A stretch of 19,359 bases of DNA, taken from positions 1 to 19,359 of the forward strand of contig JBHIBA010000056.1 in assembly GCA_046758845.1 (NCBI GenBank), in the 5' to 3' direction. Every line of letters starts with the position of its first letter. Within the stretch, counting starts at the first letter, position 1. Shown in pieces: positions 13,781 to 19,359 of this stretch. Source of the DNA: JBHIBA01 sp046758845. Lineage in GTDB: Bacteria; UBA8248; JACPRG01; G963555815. The notes under the pieces are model-generated. The model was given only the letters and a program-made list of their open reading frames with translations. It did no database searches and was not told the DNA's origin. A program made the position numbers and the translations under genes.

Positions 13781-16132
13781 ATGAGTCACGTGACCATCGG
13801 CCTCTCCGAGGCCCGGCCCGAAGCCGAAGCCAAGGTTCGCGGCGAGGGCGTCTACACGATGCACTTCGACCTTCCGGGCATGGCCCACGGCAAGCTCCTG
13901 CGGAGCCCTCATCCCCATGCCCTCGTCAAACACATCGACGCTTCCAGGGCGGAAAGGCTGCCGGGCGTCTTCGGGGTTCTGACGCGCAATGACTTCCTGG
14001 GAAACGACCGCTTCAACCCGACGTTCGGTCCGGTCTATTACGACCAGCCGGTCGTGGCGCTGGACAAGGTCCGGTTCGTGGGCGACTCCGTCGCGTGCGT
14101 CGCCGCCGTGGATACCGACACGGCCGAGGAGGCCCTCTCCCTCATCGACGTGGAGTACGAAGTCCTGCCCGCCGTCACCGACCTCAAATCCGCCCTGGCC
14201 GAAGGGGCGCCTCTCGTTCACGAGAAGTTGGAAGTTCCGTCGACGGGGTTCGCAGATCTCAAGTCGATCCGCCCCATCGCCGGAACCAACATCTGCAACC
14301 AGTACCGGCTGCGCTACGGAAACGTGGAAAAAGGCTTCGCCGAGTCGGACCACGTCTTCGAGCACGAGTTCACGACCCCGACGACGCAGCACGTGCCCTT
14401 CGAGCCCTTCAACGCGGTGGCGACCGTGGAGCACGGAAACAAGGTCACCCTCTGGGCCAGCACGCAGATGCCCTTCATCGCGCGGAGCTCTGTGGCGCGG
14501 GTCTTCAAGGCGCCCGTGGGCAACGTCCGGGTCATCGTCCCCGGTTACCTCGGCGGCGGGTATGGCGCAAAGACGTACGCCCGGATCGAGCCCCTCACGG
14601 CCTGCCTCGCCTGGAAGGCCGGCCGGCCCGTCCGGCTGACGCTCTCCCGGGAGGAGTGCTTCCTGGCCTGCGTCAAACACGCCTCCATCGTCAAGATCAA
14701 GACCGGCGTCACCGCGGACGGCCGTTTCAAGGCGCGCAAAACGGAGATCTACCTGGACACCGGGGCCTACGCCGACATCGGCCCCCGCGTGGCCAAGAAC
14801 TGCGGGTACGTCTCGTGCGGTCCGTTCAAGACGCCCAACGCCTGGGTCGATTCCCACTGCGTCTTGACGAACAAGCCCTCCTCGGGGCCGTTCCGCGGCT
14901 TCGGCGTCGCCCAGGTCTCCTGGGCCTACGCCCAGCAAAACGACATCATCGCGAAGGCCCTGGGGATGGACTCGGTGGAGTTCCTGGACCGCAACCTGGT
15001 TGAGGAGGGGGACGAGTTCATCACCACCTCCATCATGCGGGACATCAACTTCAAGGAAAACCTCCGGCGAGCCGCCGAGGCCATCGAGTGGGGCAAGCCC
15101 GGCAGGCCGCCCGCCGAGCCCCACGTCAAGGTGGGCAAGGGCGCGGCCGTGGCCGTCAAGAGCACCGTGACGCCCACGACATCGAGCGCCTTCCTTAAGG
15201 TCAACAACGACGCGAGCGTCTCCGTGCTTTGCAGCACGGTGGACATGGGCCAGGGCTCCGACACCGTCATGGCGCAGATCGCGGCCGAGACGCTGGGGGT
15301 GAGCTTCAACATGGTCAAGGTCGTCCATCCGGACACCGACGTAACGCCCTACGACCAGATGACGGCCTCCAGCCGGTCCACCTTCCACGTGGGGTCGGCC
15401 GTGAGCATGGCCGCCGGGGACGCCCGAAAGCAGATCCTCGATTTGGCCGCCGACTTCCTGGAGGCGGCCCCTGAAGACCTGGACATCCGGGAAGGAAAAG
15501 TCTTTCCCAAGACAGATCCGGACCGGGGCATGACCGTCCAGGAGGTGATCCAGAACTACTTCGGGATGGACGGCGGGAACATCCTGGGCCGGGGCGTGCT
15601 CAAGACCCGGGGCGGCAAGCTCGACAAGGAGACCGGCTTGGCGCTGGAGGAGGTCACCACGGTTTACTGGTTCCCCGCGGCCGGAGCGGCCGAGGTGGAG
15701 GTGGACACCGAAACGGGCGTCGTCAGAGTCCGCAAGTTCGTCAACGCCGTGGACGTGGGCAAGGCGCTGAACCCCAAGAGCTGCCGGGAGCAGATCGCCG
15801 GCTCGGCCATGATGGCGCTGGGCCAGACGTTCTATGAGTCCCTGGACTTTGACAGCGGCCAGCCCCTCAACCCCCACTTCCTGGATTACATTCTCCCCTC
15901 CTTCGAGGAAATACCGGCAGAGATGGAGGACATCCTGATCGAAACCCCGGTCAAGGAGGGGCCCTTTGGGGCGCGCGGAACGGGAGAGACCTCCATCACC
16001 CCGCCCTCACCGGCCATCGCCAACGCCATTTACGACGCCGTGGGCGTGCGCATCTACGATCTGCCCATCACCCCCGAGAAGGTTCTCCGCGCCCTGCGGG
16101 AAAAGGAAAACCGGGAGGCCCAGTCCGGATGA
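13781..16132 (+). CDS. Molybdenum hydroxylase, large Mo-cofactor subunit
   Basis: 783 residues, the usual size of the large subunit of trimeric Mo hydroxylases. It binds the molybdopterin cofactor and carries out hydroxylation of the substrate with water as oxygen source. Motifs: GGGYGAK (258-264), PFRGFG (370-375), MGQGSDT (489-495), MTASSRSTFHVGSA near 527-540 and the catalytic glutamate Glu736 in GARGTGE. The form I CO dehydrogenase loop (AYxCSFR) and the form II AYRGAGR loop are absent, so CO oxidation is unlikely; an aromatic or N-heterocyclic substrate (nicotinate-, caffeine- or benzoyl-CoA-like) is more plausible. The ATG has GGAGG at 13772-13776. Its stop overlaps the FeS-subunit start in an ATGA. 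Confidence 0.94.
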   Translation: MSHVTIGLSEARPEAEAKVRGEGVYTMHFDLPGMAHGKLLRSPHPHALVKHIDASRAERLPGVFGVLTRNDFLGNDRFNPTFGPVYYDQPVVALDKVRFVGDSVACVAAVDTDTAEEALSLIDVEYEVLPAVTDLKSALAEGAPLVHEKLEVPSTGFADLKSIRPIAGTNICNQYRLRYGNVEKGFAESDHVFEHEFTTPTTQHVPFEPFNAVATVEHGNKVTLWASTQMPFIARSSVARVFKAPVGNVRVIVPGYLGGGYGAKTYARIEPLTACLAWKAGRPVRLTLSREECFLACVKHASIVKIKTGVTADGRFKARKTEIYLDTGAYADIGPRVAKNCGYVSCGPFKTPNAWVDSHCVLTNKPSSGPFRGFGVAQVSWAYAQQNDIIAKALGMDSVEFLDRNLVEEGDEFITTSIMRDINFKENLRRAAEAIEWGKPGRPPAEPHVKVGKGAAVAVKSTVTPTTSSAFLKVNNDASVSVLCSTVDMGQGSDTVMAQIAAETLGVSFNMVKVVHPDTDVTPYDQMTASSRSTFHVGSAVSMAAGDARKQILDLAADFLEAAPEDLDIREGKVFPKTDPDRGMTVQEVIQNYFGMDGGNILGRGVLKTRGGKLDKETGLALEEVTTVYWFPAAGAAEVEVDTETGVVRVRKFVNAVDVGKALNPKSCREQIAGSAMMALGQTFYESLDFDSGQPLNPHFLDYILPSFEEIPAEMEDILIETPVKEGPFGARGTGETSITPPSPAIANAIYDAVGVRIYDLPITPEKVLRALREKENREAQSG

Positions 16133-16602
16133 AACGGGACATACGCTTCACCCTCAACGGCGAGGAAAGGCGGGTCACCGTCCGCTCTCGCCACAGTTTC
16201 ATGGACGTCCTGCATAACGAGCTTCGGATGACCGGCCCGCGCGAGGTCTGCGGCGTGGGGATCTGCGGGGCGTGTACGGTCCTGATGAACGGCCGGCCGG
16301 TGGCCGCGTGCGTCCTGCTGGCCCCCTTCGCCGACGGCGCCGACATACAGACCGTCGAGGGACTGGCAGAGAACGGCGAGCTCCACCCCCTGCAAGGGGC
16401 CTTCGTCGAGCAGGGCGCGTTTCAGTGCGGGTACTGCACCCCGGGGATGCTGATGACAGCCAAGGCGCTGCTTGACGAAAACCCCCACCCGACCGAGGCG
16501 GAGATCAAGAGGTTCATGGAAGGAAACCTCTGCCGCTGCACCAGCTACTTTGAGATCATCCGCGCCATCCGCCAGGCCTCCGAGATGATGCAAAAGGCGT
16601 AG
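16129..16602 (+). CDS. Molybdenum hydroxylase, [2Fe-2S] subunit (CoxS-like)
   Basis: 157 residues, full length for the small subunit. The N-terminal plant-type ferredoxin domain binds one [2Fe-2S] cluster through Cys41, Cys46, Cys49 and Cys61 (CGVGICGACTVL). The C-terminal four-helix domain binds the second through Cys100, Cys103 (QCGYCTPGM), Cys135 and Cys137 (CRC). It relays electrons from the Mo site in the large subunit to FAD in the 290-residue subunit. The ATG is inside the ATGA overlap with the large-subunit stop, so translation is coupled. The gene order FAD-Mo-FeS differs from the CO dehydrogenase order FAD-FeS-Mo. Confidence 0.95.
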   Translation: MKRDIRFTLNGEERRVTVRSRHSFMDVLHNELRMTGPREVCGVGICGACTVLMNGRPVAACVLLAPFADGADIQTVEGLAENGELHPLQGAFVEQGAFQCGYCTPGMLMTAKALLDENPHPTEAEIKRFMEGNLCRCTSYFEIIRAIRQASEMMQKA

Positions 16603-16610
16603 AAAGAACC

Positions 16611-16642
16611 CTGGGGGAACATTTTGAAAACTGTCCCCCCAG
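16611..16642 (+). terminator. Hairpin after the Mo hydroxylase operon
   Basis: CTGGGGGAACA (16611-16621) pairs with TGTCCCCCCAG (16632-16642) with one mismatch around a 10-nt loop, starting 8 nt after the operon's last stop. No U-tract follows. A second hairpin, GGCCCGGC (16665-16672) / GCCGGGCC (16681-16688), follows closely with a somewhat T-rich tail. Together they are the likely 3' end of the operon mRNA. Confidence 0.5.
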
Positions 16643-16894
16643 ACCCCCCTCGAAAACTTTCGACGGCCCGGCACTGCGTGGCCGGGCCTGCTTTGGTTGG
16701 GTGTGGGGTTGGCGGGGCCGGTGGGGTGGCGCCTCTTGGTGGCTTGCTTATTTGGCCGAATGCCCATCTGGCTTCGCCAGCCGCAGCATTCGGCCAGCGA
16801 GCCAGTTCTTTGCGAAAGAGGGCGGCCCGAAATGGCCGCCCGCTTTCGCGAAACAAAAGTTTTCCGGGGGGCTGGGGGGCCGGCTTTCAAAGCT
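16622..16894. repeat. Palindrome-rich element bounded by long inverted repeats
   Basis: The left arm (about 16622-16657, containing GAAA, CCCCCCAG, a C-run and GAAAAC) recurs inverted at about 16859-16894 (GTTTTC, a G-run, CTGGGGGG, CTTTCAAAG). Inside are two strong hairpins. TGGCCGAATGC (16753-16763) pairs perfectly with GCATTCGGCCA (16786-16796) and holds an inner CTGGC/GCCAG stem. GCGAAAGAGGGCGGCC (16812-16827) pairs with GGCCGCCCGCTTTCGC (16834-16849) at 15 of 16 positions. The right arm runs into the 3' end of the amidohydrolase gene. It could be a REP/BIME or MITE-like element, or a bidirectional transcription-stop structure between convergent genes. Confidence 0.5.
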
Positions 16895-17909
16895 TGTCCC
16901 GAGCGAAGCCGAGGGAAGGCCCCCCAGGATTTAAAAGCCTTCGGGCATTCCCCTCCAGAACAGCGGCGGCTTGATCCGGCGGCAGGTTCAGCGCCTCCAC
17001 AGAGGAGACCGGGTCCGGGTCGCCGACGCCGAAGGGATGGTCGCTTCCGAGGAAGAGGCGCTCCGTCCCCACCCGGTCGATGACGTAGCGAAGCGTCGGC
17101 GCGCTCAGGACAATGGTGTCGAAATGGAGCCTTCGCAGGTAGTCCTCGGGCGCGGCCTTCGAGTCCTTGGCGAAGGCGGGATAGACCTCAAGGGCGCGGC
17201 GGATGCGGCCCAGGAGGGTCGGCACGAAGGCCCCGGCGTGGACGAAACAGAAGCGCACGCCCGGGAAGCGGTCCAGCGTTCCGCTCAACATCAGGCGGAT
17301 GAGGCAGATCGTCGTATCCAGCGGGAAGGCGGCAACCTCAAAGAGCGCGTACTCTCCCATTCGGTCCGCTCCCGCCGGGTTCCACGGGTGAACGAGAACG
17401 GGCACGCCCAGGGCAGCGGCTTCCTCGTAGAAGGGGCCGAGGGCGGGGTCGTCCAGGTACTTCCCGTTGCAATTGGTCCCGACCTCGACGCCCGAAAGGC
17501 GCTTCTCCTGCACGGCGCGGCGGAGCTCGGCGGCCGCCACCTCCGGGCTCTGCAGCGGAACGGACGCGAGGGCGCCGAATCGGTCTGGATCGGCGGCCGC
17601 GAACTCCGCCATCGAGTCGTTCCAGAGCCTGGCGATCTCTAGGCCCAATTCCGGCTCCAGGTCGTAATGAAAGAGTTGGGGCGGGGGGGAGAAGATTTGC
17701 CGGTCCAGGCGGGCGCCCTCGATGCGCTTTCGGATGACGTCTATGTCCCAGAATTCGCGGGTGAAGACCGCGCGGCCCCTTCCGGGATGCTCCACGTAGG
17801 GGCGTCCCTGCTCATCCTCGCCGTAACGGGTGTTGAACCTCGCCGACCCTTTTTCCATGAGGCGCAGGTACGCCTGCGGGACGCAGTGGGCGTGCAGGTC
17901 GATAGCCAT
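16887..17909 (-). CDS. Amidohydrolase-2 family protein (ACMSD-like)
   Basis: 340 residues, close to the ~335 of aminocarboxymuconate-semialdehyde decarboxylase (ACMSD). It is a TIM-barrel metal-dependent hydrolase or non-oxidative decarboxylase. The ligands align well with ACMSD: His6 and His8 (DLHAHC), His174 (VLVHPWNP), catalytic-type His224 (FVHAG) and Asp290 (GSDHPF). Arg51 (FTREFWD) occupies the position of a substrate-binding arginine in ACMSD. Such enzymes act on carboxylated ring-opened or aromatic compounds, which fits the neighbouring Mo hydroxylases. The ATG has GGGAGA about 7 nt upstream. The conserved fold ends at GNARRLLN (320-327); the last dozen residues are encoded by the dispersed 22-bp repeat and the arm of the inverted-repeat element, so the tail is probably not functional. 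Confidence 0.88.
   Translation of the reverse strand: MAIDLHAHCVPQAYLRLMEKGSARFNTRYGEDEQGRPYVEHPGRGRAVFTREFWDIDVIRKRIEGARLDRQIFSPPPQLFHYDLEPELGLEIARLWNDSMAEFAAADPDRFGALASVPLQSPEVAAAELRRAVQEKRLSGVEVGTNCNGKYLDDPALGPFYEEAAALGVPVLVHPWNPAGADRMGEYALFEVAAFPLDTTICLIRLMLSGTLDRFPGVRFCFVHAGAFVPTLLGRIRRALEVYPAFAKDSKAAPEDYLRRLHFDTIVLSAPTLRYVIDRVGTERLFLGSDHPFGVGDPDPVSSVEALNLPPDQAAAVLEGNARRLLNPGGPSLGFARDKL
16895..16916 (+). repeat. Dispersed 22-bp repeat, copy 2
   Basis: Identical over 22 bp to 2588-2609 (core CCCGAGCGAAGCCGAGGG). It lies inside the 3' end of the amidohydrolase frame, next to the inverted-repeat element. Confidence 0.75.
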
Positions 17910-17973
17910 GGTTTTCTCTCCCGACCTTTCGCTCCTTTGGGAAAATCCACAAGTCGCTCAACCGAGCAGTGGT

Positions 17974-17979
17974 ATTATA
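17974..17979 (-). promoter_or_regulatory. Possible -10 of the amidohydrolase gene
   Basis: A perfect TATAAT lies on the minus strand at 17979-17974, about 65 nt before the ATG at 17909. No good -35 sits 16-18 nt upstream, so an activator might be needed. A small dyad GCTC/GAGC (17956-17959 with 17964-17967) lies just downstream of the likely start site. Confidence 0.3.
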
Positions 17980-18061
17980 AATGCTGACATTCCAGCCCGG
18001 ACAGCGGCCGCGTTGCGCCGGCGAGGGAGCGGCCGGAGGCCGGGGATAGCCTTTTAGGCTG

Positions 18062-18077
18062 AGACGGGGGGCCGTCT
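18062..18077 (+). promoter_or_regulatory. Hairpin directly abutting the ABC ATPase start codon
   Basis: AGACGG (18062-18067), loop GGGG, CCGTCT (18072-18077) is a perfect 6-bp stem ending one base before the GTG at 18078. The only Shine-Dalgarno-like bases (the G-run) are in this hairpin, so it could hide or present the ribosome binding site. It may also be chance in GC-rich DNA. Confidence 0.35.
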
Positions 18078-18890
18078 GTGAAGATCGAGGTCCGGGATGT
18101 GACGTACGTCTATCCCCAACGGGACGCCGAAAAGGTGGCCCTTCAGGGGGTCAACCTGACGATCGACGAGCAGTCCTTCTTCGGCATTGTGGGTCCGAAC
18201 GGCAGCGGCAAGACGACCCTTCTCCACATTCTCGCGGGCATCAAGCAGCCCGCATCCGGATCGGTCGAGTTCATCGGCGAGCAGAGGGGCGAGTGTCTCA
18301 CGGCGCTGGTCTTTCAGGGTTACGCTCTTTTGCCCTGGCGGATCACCCGCGGGAACGTTGGCTTTGGGCCGGAGGTCAAGGGAAAGCCCAAGCCCATTTA
18401 CAGGCGGATCGCCGATTTCTTCATGGGCAAAGTCCGGCTCCAAGGAACCGAGGCCCTCTTTCCCTTTCAGCTCTCAGGGGGGATGAAGCAACGGGCGGGC
18501 ATCGGCCGCGCCCTCGCCACTCACCCGGAGGTGCTTCTTCTGGATGAGCCTTTCGCGCAGCTCGACCCGCAGGGGCGCGTCCTGATGCGGCAGGAGCTGG
18601 AGAGGCTTTGGGCGCATGAGAAGAAGACGTTCGTCTACGTCACGCACAATCTGGAAGAGGCCGTCTTGCTGTGCGACCGGGTGGCGGTCTTCTCGTCCAG
18701 TCCCGGACGGGTGATCGATGTGATCGACGTTCCCCTCGCCCGGCCCCGCTCTTTCGACAGCATGTCCGACCCCGCCTTCGCCCAGACCGTCAAGCGCATC
18801 TGGGAAAACCTCGAAGGCGAAGTCGAAAAGGCCATGCGCGAGCCCATTCAGCCTGCAAAACCTCGCCGCGCCCGGAGGTGGTCTCTTTGA
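18078..18890 (+). CDS. ABC transporter ATP-binding protein (SsuB/TauB/NrtD type)
   Basis: 270 residues, a complete nucleotide-binding subunit at the inner face of the membrane. Walker A is GPNGSGKTTLL (39-49), the Q-loop is VFQGYALLPWRIT (Gln80), the signature is LSGGMKQRAGIGRAL (132-146), Walker B is EVLLLDEP (151-158), the D-loop is QLDP and the switch histidine is His190 (VTHN). The FQxYALLPW Q-loop and the LLCDRVAVFSSSPGRVID stretch are typical of ATPases importing nitrate, sulfonates, taurine or related small anions and thiamine precursors. The GTG start follows a hairpin. The permease and binding protein are missing: the next frame begins correctly and then breaks off. A role in feeding substrate to the adjacent catabolic genes is possible but unproven. 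Confidence 0.92.
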   Translation: MKIEVRDVTYVYPQRDAEKVALQGVNLTIDEQSFFGIVGPNGSGKTTLLHILAGIKQPASGSVEFIGEQRGECLTALVFQGYALLPWRITRGNVGFGPEVKGKPKPIYRRIADFFMGKVRLQGTEALFPFQLSGGMKQRAGIGRALATHPEVLLLDEPFAQLDPQGRVLMRQELERLWAHEKKTFVYVTHNLEEAVLLCDRVAVFSSSPGRVIDVIDVPLARPRSFDSMSDPAFAQTVKRIWENLEGEVEKAMREPIQPAKPRRARRWSL

Positions 18891-18997
18891 AAAACCCTCG
18901 CAGGGGGCGCTTCCCCCGGCTTCGCTCGCAACGATTGCGCCCCGGGTCCGCGTTGGTCAATCAAGCGGACGGTCTTTCCACGTCGTCGAGGAAATAA
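18887..18997 (+). pseudogene. Truncated start of a downstream gene, probably the ABC permease
   Basis: A TTG start at 18887 overlaps the ATPase stop (TTGA), and a perfect Shine-Dalgarno GGAGGTG lies at 18874-18880, 6 nt upstream, inside the ATPase gene. The frame begins with a basic lead (KNPRRGRFPRLRSQRLRPG) like the cytoplasmic N-terminus of an SsuC-type permease. It ends after 36 codons, before any transmembrane helix, and runs into the 3' end of the oppositely oriented 94-residue gene. I read this as an operon whose permease was cut off by a rearrangement near 18910-18950, where a degenerate copy of the dispersed repeat sits. The permease identity is inferred from position only. Confidence 0.45.
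18910..18930 (-). repeat. Diverged copy of the dispersed 22-bp repeat
   Basis: On the minus strand GAGCGAAGCCG followed by a G-run and AAG matches the core of the copies at 2588 and 16895 with a shortened G-tract. It overlaps a GGGGG/CCCCC hairpin (18903-18907 with 18913-18917, loop CGCTT) between two convergent frames. Confidence 0.4.
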
Positions 18998-19245
18998 ACA
19001 TCCGGGCGGTCAGCGACGCCCGCGCGCTGCATTGTCTCGCGTAAATCTTCGGTCTGGGAAAACTGGCGGGCTTTTTGGAGGTCATCCCACTCAAACAGGA
19101 TGACGAGCTCATTCGGGTCATCGGCGCTGCGGAGGAGAAGCCCCCCCTTGGAGCCGTTGGCCTTACGGGTGGCGCCGTGGTCATCGAAGATGGACTTCCA
19201 CTTGGCATAGTCCTCGACTTTATGCCGGATAAGCACATAAGGCAT
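18961..19245 (-). CDS. Small dimeric alpha/beta-barrel (ABM-like) protein
   Basis: 94 residues, soluble, no signal peptide. The pattern MPYVLIRHKVEDYAKWKSIFD, GLLLRSADDPNELVILFEWDD, then KARQFSQTEDLRETMQRAGV, fits the ferredoxin-like fold of the antibiotic-biosynthesis-monooxygenase / dimeric alpha-beta barrel superfamily: beta strand, helix around WKSIFD, two strands, helix around KARQF, final strand DVYFLD. Members include small monooxygenases, cyclases and many uncharacterised proteins; the activity cannot be assigned here. The ATG is certain: a perfect GGAGGTGAG ribosome binding site (19259-19251 on the minus strand) lies 5 nt upstream. It converges with the truncated ABC operon. Confidence 0.8.
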   Translation of the reverse strand: MPYVLIRHKVEDYAKWKSIFDDHGATRKANGSKGGLLLRSADDPNELVILFEWDDLQKARQFSQTEDLRETMQRAGVADRPDVYFLDDVERPSA

Positions 19246-19359
19246 GGTTTCTCACCTCCACCTGTGCGGGGATTCCGAACAGCCCACAGCGGCGTCGCCG
19301 TCTGTGAGATATTTCAGCTTACCGCAGGGACGGGAGAAAGAAAACTGCAAAAGGGGAAG
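19246..19359. other. Upstream region of the ABM-like gene
   Basis: No further gene is seen. A bulged dyad, CACAG-CGGC (19285-19293) with GCCG-T-CTGTG (19297-19306), lies about 25 nt upstream of the ribosome binding site and could be an operator or a short hairpin. Confidence 0.3.

Noticed and set aside
13745..15877. A 710-codon open frame on the minus strand
   Set aside because: It mirrors the large Mo subunit and has repetitive His/Gly/Asp/Val composition with no recognisable domain.
13781..16132. CO dehydrogenase large subunit (CoxL)
   Set aside because: The AYxCSFR (form I) and AYRGAGR (form II) active-site loops are absent; only general xanthine-oxidase-family motifs are present.

Overview
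The window is high-GC bacterial DNA with tightly packed genes, frequent GTG/TTG starts, clear Shine-Dalgarno sequences and many intergenic palindromes and repeats. No rRNA, tRNA, CRISPR array or complete insertion sequence was found. The gene content (two molybdenum hydroxylases, a trehalose operon with a DUF5752 protein, a TlpA-like thioredoxin, a trace of a TRAP permease, an ACMSD-like amidohydrolase) suits an uncultured soil or subsurface bacterium of the Desulfobacterota / NC10 / Rokubacteria / Nitrospirota kind. That placement is an impression from gene content, not a phylogenetic result.

Layout. Positions 1-605 hold no convincing protein gene; they contain a direct repeat and three tandem terminator-like hairpins that all face left. 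An SDR oxidoreductase follows (606-1376, +), then a gap with a decayed beta-propeller remnant, a secreted cupredoxin-like protein with no histidine (1853-2290, -), and a repeat-rich gap (2305-2700). Next come a TlpA/ResA-like thioredoxin with a good promoter (2781-3422, +), a short TRAP-DctQ-like orphan (3391-3750, -) and an MFS transporter (3915-5069, -).

Positions 9481-5307 on the minus strand form a compact four-gene operon: DUF5752 protein, TreT-type glycosyltransferase, OtsB phosphatase and OtsA synthase. It encodes two independent routes to trehalose, one direct (TreT) and one via trehalose 6-phosphate (OtsA then OtsB), plus a protein of unknown function. A plausible promoter lies at 9542-9571.

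Positions 9843-16602 on the plus strand encode two xanthine-dehydrogenase-family enzymes. The first is one 914-residue polypeptide (two [2Fe-2S] clusters plus the molybdopterin domains, no FAD domain), organised like Desulfovibrio aldehyde oxidoreductase. The second is a three-subunit enzyme in the order FAD, Mo, FeS, preceded by its own promoter and a roughly 200-nt leader with strong predicted structure. A convergent ACMSD-like metal-dependent amidohydrolase/decarboxylase (16887-17909, -) and a divergent SsuB/TauB-type ABC ATPase (18078-18890, +) suggest uptake and breakdown of an aromatic or N-heterocyclic compound; the substrate cannot be read from the sequence. The ATPase ends with a perfect ribosome binding site and a TTGA start overlap for a next gene that is cut off after a few dozen codons, so the permease seems to have been lost. 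The window closes with a small dimeric alpha/beta-barrel (ABM-like) protein (18961-19245, -).

The most interesting leads are the DUF5752 protein, which shows a two-fold internal duplication and sits in a dual trehalose operon; the tandem leftward terminators at 34-285; the structured leader of the molybdenum enzyme operon; and the truncated ABC operon.
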